Origin: Ferrimonas balearica
GTDB lineage: Bacteria; Pseudomonadota; Gammaproteobacteria; Enterobacterales; Shewanellaceae
Assembly (NCBI RefSeq): GCF_019802085.1
Contig: NZ_JAHVHV010000002.1
Coordinates: 806,001 to 870,000, forward strand
DNA length: 64,000 nucleotides
Reading direction: 5' to 3'
In this document: one piece after another, positions 33,004 through 41,626 of the stretch
How positions within the stretch are numbered: position 1 is the first letter of the stretch
Layout of the letters: the number at the start of each line of letters is the position of its first letter
Program-made: the position numbers and the translations under genes
Notes under the pieces: generated by a model
Seen by the model: only the letters and a program-made list of their open reading frames with translations
Database searches by the model: none
What the model was told of the DNA's origin: nothing

Positions 33004-34680
33004 GTGACCTTCATTCAAACTCTGGCGACGCTGACGCCGGTCATCTCGGTACTGGTCTTCCTGGTACTGATGCGGATGCCCGCCTCCCGCGCCATGCCCA
33101 TCTCCGCCGTACTTACCGCCCTGGTGGCCTACTTCGTGTGGGAGATGGACGGCACCTTCCTGATGGCGTCCGTGGTGGAGGGCTTCTACTCCGCCATCAC
33201 CCCGCTCACCATCATCTTCGGCGCGATTTTCCTGCTGAACACCCTGAAGAACTCCGGCGCCATGGACACCATCCGTGCCGGCTTCACCAACATCAGCGCC
33301 GACGCCCGGGTTCAGGTGATCATCATCTGCTGGCTGTTCGGTTCCTTCATCGAAGGCTCCGCCGGTTTCGGTACCCCCGCCGCCATCGGTGCCCCGCTGC
33401 TGGTGCTGCTGGGCGTGCCGCCGATCGCCGCCGCCGTGGTGGCCCTGATCGCCGACTCCACCTCCGTGTCCTTCGGGGCCATCGGTCTGCCGGTGCTGTT
33501 CGGTATGGAGCAAGGCCTGATGGAAGGCGGTGTCTCCATGGCCGCGGCCCAGATCGCCGAGCACGGTGGCAGCTTCGCCGACTACGCCCAGTTCATCGCC
33601 CTGCACATGATCACCATCGACCTGGTGACCGGGACCCTGATCCCGCTGGTGCTGGTGTGTGTGCTGACCGGCTTCTTCGGTCGCAACAAGTCCTTCGCCG
33701 AAGGCTTCGCCATCTGGAAGTTCGCCATCTTCGCCGGCCTGGCCTTCACCATCCCGGCCTGGACCATCAACTTCATCGCCGGCCCGGAGTTCCCCTCCGT
33801 GATTGGCGCCCTGATCGGCATGGGCATCGTGATCCCCGCGGCCAAGAAAGGCTTCCTGCTGCCCAGCCAGCCCTGGAACGACTTCGCCGACGGTGACAAG
33901 CCCAAGACCGAAGAGCCGGCCGTTGGCCAGCCCCAGTCCGTGGGCGCTGCTGCCACCAAGAACGAGATCTCTCAGCTGGCCGCCTGGACCCCCTACCTGG
34001 TGATGGCTGCCCTGCTGGTGCTGTCCCGCACCGTGGCGCCGCTGAAGTCCTTCCTCAGCAGCTTCAACATCAGCTGGACTGAGATCATGGGCACCAACCT
34101 GAAGGCTGGCTTTGCCACCCTGTATGCCCCGGGCGCCTTCTTCGTGACCGTGTGTATCCTGGGCTTCTTCATCTTCAAGATGAAGCCCGCGGCCTTCAAG
34201 CTGAGCTTCACCAGCTCCTGCAAGTCCATGGTTCCGACCATCATCTCCCTGGGTGCTTCCGTACCCATGGTGAAGATCTTCCTGAACTCCGGTGAGAACG
34301 CCGCGGGCCTGGCCTCCATGCCGAACCAGCTGGCGGAACTGCTGGCCGGTTCCATGGGTGCCGTCTGGGCCTGGATGGCGCCGGTAGTGGGGATCTTCGG
34401 GGCCTTCCTGTCCGGCTCCGCCACCTTCTCCAACATGATGTTCTCCGGCCTGCAATACGGTGTGGCCGACAACATCGGCATGAACCACGCGCTGGTGCTG
34501 GCCCTGCAGGGCATTGGTGCCAACGCCGGTAACATGATGTGTGTGATGAACGTGGTTGCCGCCGCTACCGTGGTGGGCATGGCCGGTCGTGAGTCCGAGA
34601 TCATCCGTAAGACCCTGCCGGTCGCCCTTGGCTACGCCATGATCGCCGGTACCATCGCCTTTATGTGGGGCGGGCTCTAA
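33004..34680 (+). CDS. lctP: L-lactate permease family protein
   Basis: The 558-residue protein has about 13-14 membrane segments and is a full-length LldP/LctP-type permease. It has the family segments GSFIEGSAGFGTPAAIGAPLL, IADSTSVSFGAIGLPV, SGSATFSNMMFSGLQ and NVVAAATVVGMAGRE. It imports lactate with protons. The start is GTG 33004 after GAGGGA. It is followed by a terminator-like hairpin and then the D-lactate dehydrogenase gene, as in Shewanella lactate loci. FNR- and CRP-like sites lie upstream. Confidence 0.95.
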   Translation: MTFIQTLATLTPVISVLVFLVLMRMPASRAMPISAVLTALVAYFVWEMDGTFLMASVVEGFYSAITPLTIIFGAIFLLNTLKNSGAMDTIRAGFTNISADARVQVIIICWLFGSFIEGSAGFGTPAAIGAPLLVLLGVPPIAAAVVALIADSTSVSFGAIGLPVLFGMEQGLMEGGVSMAAAQIAEHGGSFADYAQFIALHMITIDLVTGTLIPLVLVCVLTGFFGRNKSFAEGFAIWKFAIFAGLAFTIPAWTINFIAGPEFPSVIGALIGMGIVIPAAKKGFLLPSQPWNDFADGDKPKTEEPAVGQPQSVGAAATKNEISQLAAWTPYLVMAALLVLSRTVAPLKSFLSSFNISWTEIMGTNLKAGFATLYAPGAFFVTVCILGFFIFKMKPAAFKLSFTSSCKSMVPTIISLGASVPMVKIFLNSGENAAGLASMPNQLAELLAGSMGAVWAWMAPVVGIFGAFLSGSATFSNMMFSGLQYGVADNIGMNHALVLALQGIGANAGNMMCVMNVVAAATVVGMAGRESEIIRKTLPVALGYAMIAGTIAFMWGGL

Positions 34681-34700
34681 TCCTCCAGTGAGCCAACGAC

Positions 34701-34724
34701 AGCCGGGCAGACGCCCGGCTTTGT
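34701..34724 (+). terminator. Hairpin between lctP and dld, partial terminator
   Basis: An 8-bp stem, AGCCGGGC with GCCCGGCT around loop AGAC, is followed by TTGTCGTCTTTT. The T run is interrupted, so some read-through into dld is likely. Confidence 0.65.
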
Positions 34725-34759
34725 CGTCTTTTGTGAGCAAAAAATGTAAGGGAGATCAC

Positions 34760-37600
34760 ATGCTGCAATCGAACATCAGTGTGCTGGCCGACAAACTGGG
34801 CCAGATCCTGGATCAAGATCGTGTTTACACCGACAACCTGCGTCGGGTGGCCTGGGGGACAGACGCCTCCTTCTACCAGAAGCGCCCCCAAGTGGTACTG
34901 CATCCGCAAAACGAAACCGAAGTCGCCAAGGCCCTGGCCGAGTGTCACCAAGCCAAGACCCCGGTGACCTTCCGTGCCGCCGGTACCGCCCTGTGCGGTC
35001 AGGCCCTGTCCGACTCCGTGCTGATGGTGGCCGGTGCCCACTGGACCGATCATGAAGTGCTGGACGACGGTGCCCGCATCAAGCTGCAACCGGGTGTTAT
35101 CGGCGCCAAGGTCAACCAGATCCTGGCTCCCCTGGGCTGGAAGTTCGGTCCGGATCCGGCCACCATCGCCTCCGCCATGGTGGGCGGCATCGTGGCCAAC
35201 AACGCCTCCGGCATGAACTGTGGTACCCACCACAACGCCTACCGCCTGATTGACGGCGCCCGCATCGTGCTGGCCAACGGCACCGTACTGGACACCGCCT
35301 GTGAGCAAAGCCGTGCCCAGTTCGCCCTCAAGCACCCCGAGATCCTCGAGGGTCTGGCGGAGATCCGCGACACCATCATGGCGGACGAAGCCATGGTGGC
35401 GCGCATCAAGCGCAAGTACTCCATCAAGAATGTGACCGGCTTCGGCATGAACTCCTTTGTCGAGTTCACCGATCCCTTCGACATCCTGCTGCACCTGATG
35501 GTGGGCTCCGAAGGCACCCTGGGCTTCCTGTCCGAGATCACCATGAAGAGCGTGATCAAGCCGACCCACAGCGCCTCCGCCATGGTCTACTTCGACAGCC
35601 TCAAGGGCGCCTGTGAGGCGATCGTGGAGCTGCGCCAAGACGCCTTCGACGAGACCAACGCCGCCGAGCTGCTGGACAACTTCGCCTTGAAGGCGGTGGC
35701 CGCGTCCAAGTACCAGACCCCGGACTTCCTCGGCGACATCCACAAGGACGTCACCGCGGTGCTGTTCGAAACCTTCGGCATGAGCCAGGAGCAGATCGAC
35801 GCCAACATCGCCAAGATGGGCGCCATCATGGCCAAGCACGGCCTGTACCGTCCGGTGGAGTTCACCCAGGACAGCGCCGAGATCACCAACATGTGGGCCA
35901 TCCGTAAGGCGGTGTTCCCCCTGGCCGGCTCCATGCGTCCGGCGGGCACCTCCTGCGTCATCGAAGACATCGCCTTCCCCATCGAAGTGCTGCCCCAGGC
36001 CACCCTGGACCTGCAGGCGCTCTCCTTCGCCCACGGCTACAACGATGCGGTGATCTACGGCCACGCCCTGGAGGGCAACTACCACGTGATCTTCTCCCAG
36101 GACTTCGGTACCCAGGAGGAGATCGATCGCTTCGACAACTTCATGAAGGAGATGGTCGAGCTGGTGGCGGTCAAGTACGACGGCTCCCTGAAGGCCGAGC
36201 ACGGTACTGGCTTCGGCATGGCCTCCTTCGTCGAGAAGGAGTGGGGCAGCGACGTCTACGGCCTGATGGCTCGCGTCAAGCAGGTGCTGGACCCGGCGGG
36301 GATCCTGAACCCCGGCGTCATCATCAACGACGATCCGGATTGCCACGCCAAGGGCTTCAAGCCGCTGCCGAAGGTGCACGACATCGTCGACAAGTGCATC
36401 GAGTGTGGTTTCTGTGAGGCCCACTGTGTGGCCCACGGCCTGACCCTCTCCCCCCGTCAGCGCACCGCCGTGGCCCGGGTGATCAAGACCCTGGAGACCA
36501 CCGGTGCCGAGCCGGAAGTGCTGGCTGACCTCAAGAAGCAGTACCCCTACTTCGCCCTGGACACCTGTGCCGCCGACGGCCTGTGCAAGATGGGCTGCCC
36601 CATGGGCATCGACACCGGCAAGTTCGTCAAGGAGCTGCGCGCCCAGGGTGCCAGCGAAGGCGACAAGAAGATCTCCAACTTCACCGCCGACAAGTTCGGT
36701 GCCCTGGAGTCCGTGGCCCGCTTCGCCCTGGGGGCCACCGATGTGACCCGCGCGGTGATCGGCGACGGCGCCATCTCTGGCATCACCAAGGGTCTGCGTA
36801 AGACCGGCCTGCCGATCCCCCAGTGGACCGAAGGGATGCCCAAGCGCGGCAAGGCTCTGCCGGAGCTCAAGACCGCCGGTGACGTCAAAGCGGTATACTT
36901 CCCCGCCTGTCTGAACCGCATGATGGGCACCTCGCCCAAGCATGAGGATCAGCGCTCCATCCCGGAAACCATCAAGGCCCTGTTCGAGAAGGCCGGCATG
37001 GAGATGGTCAGCGGTCACAAGCCCAAGGGCCTGTGCTGCGGTCAGCCCTGGGAGTCCTACGGCCACAACGAGCAGGCGGACCGCAAGTCCGACGAGCTCT
37101 CCAACTGGCTGCTGGAGGTGTCCAACAACGGTGAGCACCCCATCCTGGTGGAAACCACCGCCTGTCTGGAGCGGATGCGCCGCGCCTGTGACACCCGTCT
37201 GACCCTGCTGGGGCCGGAGGAGTTCGCCATGAAGTACCTGGTGGAGCGCCTGGCCATCACTCCCATCGAGGAGAAGATCGCCGTCCACCCCACCTGCACC
37301 TGCCGCAAGATGGGCATCGTTGATGACCTGGTGGGCCTGGCCAAGCTCTGCGCCACCGAGGTGGTGGTTCCGGAGAAGGTGGGTTGTTGTGGCATGGCGG
37401 GCAACCGGGGCATGAACTACCCCGAGCTCAACGAGCACGGCCTCCGTCACCTCAAAGAGGAGACCAAGGACAAGGGCTGCACCAGTGGCTACTCCGTCTC
37501 TGCCACCTGTGAAGTGGGCCTGACCACCCACTCCGGCATTCCCTACAAGAACATCCTCACCCTGCTGGACAAGGCCTCCGCGCCCAAAGCCCGTCACTGA
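34760..37600 (+). CDS. dld-II: FAD/iron-sulfur D-lactate dehydrogenase (Dld-II type)
   Basis: The 946-residue protein is of the Shewanella Dld-II type and oxidises D-lactate to pyruvate with electrons going to quinone. An N-terminal FAD-binding domain (about residues 40-270, with TFRAAGTALCGQALSDSVL and GGIVANNASGMNCGT) is followed by the FAD-oxidase C domain. A 4Fe-4S motif CIECGFCEAHCV starts at about residue 546, and a second CAADGLCKMGCP follows. The C-terminal part has two CCG-type domains (LCCGQPW and GCCGMAGNRG). The ATG at 34760 follows AAGGGAGA. It is 80 bases after lctP. Confidence 0.94.
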   Translation: MLQSNISVLADKLGQILDQDRVYTDNLRRVAWGTDASFYQKRPQVVLHPQNETEVAKALAECHQAKTPVTFRAAGTALCGQALSDSVLMVAGAHWTDHEVLDDGARIKLQPGVIGAKVNQILAPLGWKFGPDPATIASAMVGGIVANNASGMNCGTHHNAYRLIDGARIVLANGTVLDTACEQSRAQFALKHPEILEGLAEIRDTIMADEAMVARIKRKYSIKNVTGFGMNSFVEFTDPFDILLHLMVGSEGTLGFLSEITMKSVIKPTHSASAMVYFDSLKGACEAIVELRQDAFDETNAAELLDNFALKAVAASKYQTPDFLGDIHKDVTAVLFETFGMSQEQIDANIAKMGAIMAKHGLYRPVEFTQDSAEITNMWAIRKAVFPLAGSMRPAGTSCVIEDIAFPIEVLPQATLDLQALSFAHGYNDAVIYGHALEGNYHVIFSQDFGTQEEIDRFDNFMKEMVELVAVKYDGSLKAEHGTGFGMASFVEKEWGSDVYGLMARVKQVLDPAGILNPGVIINDDPDCHAKGFKPLPKVHDIVDKCIECGFCEAHCVAHGLTLSPRQRTAVARVIKTLETTGAEPEVLADLKKQYPYFALDTCAADGLCKMGCPMGIDTGKFVKELRAQGASEGDKKISNFTADKFGALESVARFALGATDVTRAVIGDGAISGITKGLRKTGLPIPQWTEGMPKRGKALPELKTAGDVKAVYFPACLNRMMGTSPKHEDQRSIPETIKALFEKAGMEMVSGHKPKGLCCGQPWESYGHNEQADRKSDELSNWLLEVSNNGEHPILVETTACLERMRRACDTRLTLLGPEEFAMKYLVERLAITPIEEKIAVHPTCTCRKMGIVDDLVGLAKLCATEVVVPEKVGCCGMAGNRGMNYPELNEHGLRHLKEETKDKGCTSGYSVSATCEVGLTTHSGIPYKNILTLLDKASAPKARH

Positions 37601-37617
37601 GGTTGAACTTGAACGAC

Positions 37618-37645
37618 AGGGGCCCTTGGGGGCCCCTTTTTTGTA
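37618..37645 (+). terminator. Terminator of dld-II
   Basis: The stem AGGGGCCC pairs with GGGCCCCT and is followed by TTTTTTG. It separates the lactate genes from the efflux cassette. Confidence 0.88.
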
Positions 37646-37867
37646 CCCTTTTGCCCCCCTTAAGCCTGCCCGGAAAATTGATGGATCGGATCCGTCAATC
37701 ACGATTATCGGTGTCTGGCACCACCCCCTAGAATGGCCGCTCTTTACGGGCCTCCTCGTCGCCATCCCCATTGCCTGACCGGCATTTGAGTGAACACCGC
37801 GACCCCCGGCCCCTGTGTTTTGACCGCTGCGTGCCCCCCAAGCGCAGCCCATTCCGGGATAAACGTG

Positions 37868-38083
37868 ATGCCACTGATTGCCCCCCACGAACTGGCCGTT
37901 GCCGATGTGCTGTTTCCGCCGCTGTTGCTGGTGGTGGCCCTCGCCTACCTCGGCGCCCAGCTCACCGCCCAGGGCCTGGTGAAAGGCGGTCTGCACCGCT
38001 TTGTCGCCCTGCCGGTGCTGTTCGAGCTGGGGCTGACCGCCATCTACGCCGTGGTGCTGGGCACCTGGGTGATCCCCGCTTAA
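37868..38083 (+). CDS. AaeX-like DUF1656 small membrane protein
   Basis: The 71-residue protein has two membrane helices. It begins MPLIAPHELAVADVLFPPLLL, the DUF1656 signature (I-x-E-x-D-x-x-G-V-Y-x-P type). An open frame extends 26 codons upstream without homology, and the ATG at 37868 fits the family. DUF1656 proteins are encoded with HlyD- and FUSC-type genes in aromatic carboxylic-acid efflux operons (aaeXAB in E. coli), and the same order is present here. Its own role is unknown. Confidence 0.88.
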   Translation: MPLIAPHELAVADVLFPPLLLVVALAYLGAQLTAQGLVKGGLHRFVALPVLFELGLTAIYAVVLGTWVIPA

Positions 38084-38095
38084 GAGGAGAGAGAC

Positions 38096-38974
38096 GTGTT
38101 CAAACGCTTTTTGCTGACCGGCCTGGTGGTGGCCACCGCCGTCACCCTGGTGACCCTGCGCTACCAACATCACCTGGACAACCCCTGGACCCGGGACGGC
38201 CTGGTGCGCGCCCAGATCATCCAGATCACCCCCCGGGTCACCGGCCCCTTGAGCCAGGTGCACATCGAGGACAACGCCCAGGTTGAGAGGGGCCAGCTGC
38301 TGTTCGAGATCGATCCCGTGCCCTACCAGACCGCCCTGGCCAAGGCCGATGCAGGTCTGCTTCAGGCCCAGGCGGCCCTGGACAAGGCCCGCAACGAGAA
38401 CGACCGCGCGGTGCGCCTGGAGCGGCGCCAGCCGGGCACGGTGTCGGTGCTGGAGTTGAACAACCACCAGAACGCGGTGGACTCCGCCGCCGCCAACGTC
38501 AAGGCGGCCGAGGCCGCCGCCCACGAGGCCGCGCTGAACCTGGAGTACACCCGGATCCACGCCGCCCATGACGGCTTTATCACCAACCTCAACCTGCACG
38601 AGGGCACCCAGGCGGTGGCCAACCAGCCGATGGTGGCGCTCATCGATCAGGACAGCTTCTGGATCGAGGGCTTCTTCAAGGAGACGGATCTGCACGGCAT
38701 CGCCATCGGCGACAGCGCCACCGTCACCCTGATGGGCTTCCCCGATCGGCCCCTGCCGGGCCGGGTGACCAGCATCGGCTACGGCATCGCCCAGAGCGAC
38801 GGCAGCACCGGTGCCTTCCTGCTGCCCAACGTGAACCCCAACTTCCAGTGGATCCGCCTGGCCCAGCGGGTGCCGGTCAAGGTGGCCCTGGCCGAACTGC
38901 CTGAGGGGATCCAGCTGCGGGTCGGCACCACCGCCAGCGTGCAAATCGAGAAGTCCCCGGCGGGCGGGCGCTGA
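38096..38974 (+). CDS. HlyD/EmrA-type periplasmic adaptor (AaeA-like)
   Basis: The 292-residue protein starts at GTG with AGAGGAGAGA upstream. An N-terminal membrane anchor is followed by the barrel-sandwich segment VTGPLSQVHIEDNAQVERGQLLFEIDP. A coiled-coil hairpin rich in Ala (about residues 80-150) comes next, then the second lipoyl half and beta-barrel (LNLHEGTQAVANQPMVALID, SFWIEGFFKET). It links the FUSC-type inner-membrane pump to the outer membrane. It is 12 bases after the DUF1656 gene and 2 bases before the FUSC gene. Confidence 0.92.
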   Translation: MFKRFLLTGLVVATAVTLVTLRYQHHLDNPWTRDGLVRAQIIQITPRVTGPLSQVHIEDNAQVERGQLLFEIDPVPYQTALAKADAGLLQAQAALDKARNENDRAVRLERRQPGTVSVLELNNHQNAVDSAAANVKAAEAAAHEAALNLEYTRIHAAHDGFITNLNLHEGTQAVANQPMVALIDQDSFWIEGFFKETDLHGIAIGDSATVTLMGFPDRPLPGRVTSIGYGIAQSDGSTGAFLLPNVNPNFQWIRLAQRVPVKVALAELPEGIQLRVGTTASVQIEKSPAGGR

Positions 38975-38976
38975 TC

Positions 38977-40437
38977 ATGTTCAGTCTTGCCACCCGGGAG
39001 GCGTTGAAGCTCGCCCTGGCGGTGACCATCGCCATGTTGCTGGCGCTGAGCTTCGGCTGGGCCAAGCCCTACTGGGCGGCGGTGGCGGTGATCGTCCTGG
39101 CCACCGCGGAGTCCCACAGCCAGGCGCTTTACAAGGGCTGGAACCGCCTGGTGGGCACCACCCTGGGGATCGTTTTGGCGGTGGTCCTGGTGGCCAACTT
39201 CGCCCAGCAGCCCATGCTGTTTATGACCGCCCTGGTGTTGCTGGGGGGGCTGTGCGTCTACCTGGCCGGCTGCCCCAACTACGGCTACGCCTTTCAGATC
39301 ACCCTGGTGGTCACCACCATCATCGCCGCCATGGGGCAGATGGACAGCGCCAACACCTTCGTCACCGGGATCCTCCGCATCGAGGAAAACGTGCTCGGCA
39401 TCGCGGTGTTCACCCTGGTCTACGCTCTGCTGTGGCCCCAGACCCCCGCCGACCGCTTCTTTGCCCAGCTGGGCCCGGGCCTGTCGGAACTCCAGGCGCA
39501 GCTGGACGGCGATGGCCCCCTGGAACCGGCCGCCCTGGCCCGGGTGCGGGCCCGGCTTGATCCCCTGCCGGAGCAGCTGCAACTGCCCCTGGGCAGCAGC
39601 TACCTGCTGCGTTTCCGTCCACTGCATTGGCAGCGGATGGTCCAGGCGCTGCTGGCCTACCTGGATGCCCTGGAGGCGCAGCTGGCGTCAGGGTCCACCC
39701 CGGACCCGACCGAGCGGGCCCAGCAGCGCGCCGTTGTGGGCACCCTGCTGGGCCTGGCGGAGGCCCGGGGCCGAGGAACGCTGCCGCTCGATGAGGCCAA
39801 TGCCGCCCAAGCGCCGAGCTCGGCGCCCCTGGCGGCGCTGGCGAGTGTTCAGCGTGAGGCCGCCATGGCCCTGGGCCAGTTGCCCAGCGACGCGCCCCGC
39901 ACGCGCCTGCCCTGGCCCAAGCTGCACCTGCGCCGCAACGGGGCGGTTCGCCTGCACCAGGCCAGCAGCTTTATGCTGATTCTGGTGGTGGCCCTGATCC
40001 TCTGGGTCCAGTTGCCGGTGCCCGGCGGCGTGCTCTTCCCCATCATGGCGGTCTCCCTGAGCAGCCCCCTGGTGACCTTTCCGCCCAGGATGATCGGCGT
40101 GGCCTTTGTGGCGATCACCGCCCTGGCGGTGCCGGTGCTGATCCAGTACGCGCTGCTGCTGCCGCACCTGACCGAGGCCTGGCAGCTGGGGGCCTTCTAC
40201 TTCATCAATCTGTTCGTGATCTGGCGACTGTTCGCCGGCGAGGGGGCGATGAAGTTCATCATGCGGATGCTCGGGGCTCAGCTGCTGGTGGTGATGACCA
40301 CCGGGGCGGTTAACCTGGTGCCCAGCTTCGCCATCACTCAGTCGCTGACCATGCTGGTGCTGGTCTACCTGGTGCTGATGGTGGTCCACTTTGGCATGCG
40401 CCTTTTGCCGCCGCCCAAGCCGGCTTGCGTCCCATGA
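38977..40437 (+). CDS. FUSC-family efflux protein (AaeB-like), short form
   Basis: The 486-residue protein has an N-terminal block of five or six helices beginning LALAVTIAMLLALSFGWAKPYWAAVAVIVL, the FUSC family start. A central soluble stretch covers about residues 165-320. A C-terminal membrane block starts at about residue 325 with ASSFMLILVVALILWVQLP. E. coli AaeB has about 655 residues, so this is shorter, mainly in the central region. It is the pump of the DUF1656-HlyD-FUSC cassette, probably for aromatic or other organic acids. Confidence 0.88.
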   Translation: MFSLATREALKLALAVTIAMLLALSFGWAKPYWAAVAVIVLATAESHSQALYKGWNRLVGTTLGIVLAVVLVANFAQQPMLFMTALVLLGGLCVYLAGCPNYGYAFQITLVVTTIIAAMGQMDSANTFVTGILRIEENVLGIAVFTLVYALLWPQTPADRFFAQLGPGLSELQAQLDGDGPLEPAALARVRARLDPLPEQLQLPLGSSYLLRFRPLHWQRMVQALLAYLDALEAQLASGSTPDPTERAQQRAVVGTLLGLAEARGRGTLPLDEANAAQAPSSAPLAALASVQREAAMALGQLPSDAPRTRLPWPKLHLRRNGAVRLHQASSFMLILVVALILWVQLPVPGGVLFPIMAVSLSSPLVTFPPRMIGVAFVAITALAVPVLIQYALLLPHLTEAWQLGAFYFINLFVIWRLFAGEGAMKFIMRMLGAQLLVVMTTGAVNLVPSFAITQSLTMLVLVYLVLMVVHFGMRLLPPPKPACVP

Positions 40438-40663
40438 CGGGGGCAGGACACCGAGGAATTTTCGGTGTTATCGGAAAGTAAACCCGGCGCCGGTGAGACA
40501 TTTTGACGCGCGGTGAGGCCAACTCGGGGGCGGATGGAAAGCGTTCGCCACCGACGTGCCCGCTAAAAGGTGATCCCCCTCCCAGTTCTGAACGAAATTT
40601 CACCGGCGAATGTTAACGGTGGGTTATCGCGCCAGTAACGCTAACGCAACATCCGGGGCCGGA

Positions 40664-40676
40664 TTGGTCTGACCAA
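40664..40676. promoter_or_regulatory. GntR-family (LldR/PdhR-like) operator upstream of lldE
   Basis: TTGGTCTGACCAA is a perfect 13-bp palindrome. It matches the TTGGT-N3-ACCAA pattern bound by FadR-subfamily GntR regulators, including LldR of lactate operons. It lies 194 bases before lldE in a 433-base gap that has no other gene. A half-site TTGACCAA lies at 32652-32659 upstream of lctP. No such regulator gene is in the window. Confidence 0.6.
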
Positions 40677-40870
40677 GTTGCGCCAGGGTGATCTCAGTGT
40701 TATCGCAGGGTTAAAAAACGGAGGATTTAAGGTGATCACTCTAATGTTGATCGGGTTTTTTTACACAAATTTAAACCGCGCCTAGAGTAGGGGATGCGAG
40801 TAAATTACCGCTGGTGAGCGCGGGGGGAAAAGAGGCTCTTCGCGTCTGTCATTTCATTGCGGAGACACCG

Positions 40871-41614
40871 ATGAAAATCGCCCTGTTCGTACCCTGTCTG
40901 GTGAACCACATGGTTCCCCAGGTGGGCATCGCCACCGTGGAGCTGCTGGAAAAGCTGGGCCACGAGGTGATCCTGCCCCAAGGCCAAACCTGCTGTGGCC
41001 AGCCGATGACCAACTCCGGTTGCATGGAGGAGGCCAAGAAGACCACCCTGAAGCTGCTCAACGCCTTTAAAGGCGTGGAGTGCGACTACATCGTCTGCCC
41101 GGCGGCCTCCTGCCTGGTGGCGGCCAAGGAGAACTTCCACGAGTTCGACTGCAGCCCGGAAGCCACCGCCGTCATCGGCAAGCTCAAGGAGCTGACCGAG
41201 TTCCTCCACGACATCCACGGTCTGGAACGCTTCAACAAGCCGTTCAACCACAAGGTGAGCCTGCAGATGTCCTGCCACGGGATCCGCATGCTGGACCTGG
41301 CCACCCCCTCCGAGACCAAGGGCAAGAGCTACAACAAGGTTGAGGCCCTGCTCTCCCACATCGAAGGCATTGAGATCTGCTACCCGGAGCGCCGCGACGA
41401 GTGCTGCGGCTTCGGCGGCACCTTCGCCCTGGATGAGGGCGCGGTCTCCGGCAAGATGGGCAAGGACAAGGCCCAGGCCCACGCCGACACCGGCGCCACC
41501 TACGTGGTGGGCTTCGATCCCTCCTGCCTGATGCACCTGGATGGCGTCATCCGCAAGCAGCTGCACCCCATCAAGACCCTGCACATCGCAGAGGTCCTCA
41601 ACATGGCCCTGTAA
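40871..41614 (+). CDS. lldE: L-lactate oxidation complex subunit LldE
   Basis: The 247-residue protein has two CCG (DUF224) domains with the motifs TCCGQP (first) and ECCGFGGTFAL (second), which bind an iron-sulfur cluster in this family. It is the LldE/LutA subunit of the three-part L-lactate dehydrogenase complex LldEFG. The ATG at 40871 follows GGAG by 6 bases, and an upstream open frame of 19 codons is not used. It is first of three tightly linked genes, 12 bases before lldF. Confidence 0.95.
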   Translation: MKIALFVPCLVNHMVPQVGIATVELLEKLGHEVILPQGQTCCGQPMTNSGCMEEAKKTTLKLLNAFKGVECDYIVCPAASCLVAAKENFHEFDCSPEATAVIGKLKELTEFLHDIHGLERFNKPFNHKVSLQMSCHGIRMLDLATPSETKGKSYNKVEALLSHIEGIEICYPERRDECCGFGGTFALDEGAVSGKMGKDKAQAHADTGATYVVGFDPSCLMHLDGVIRKQLHPIKTLHIAEVLNMAL

Positions 41615-41626
41615 GGAGACTGTCTC

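Noticed and set aside
34661-38944. A 1427-codon open frame on the minus strand across dld-II and the HlyD gene
   Set aside because: It is a codon-bias shadow: rich in Gly, His, Val and Gln, no domain, no ribosome-binding site, antisense to genes with clear family motifs.
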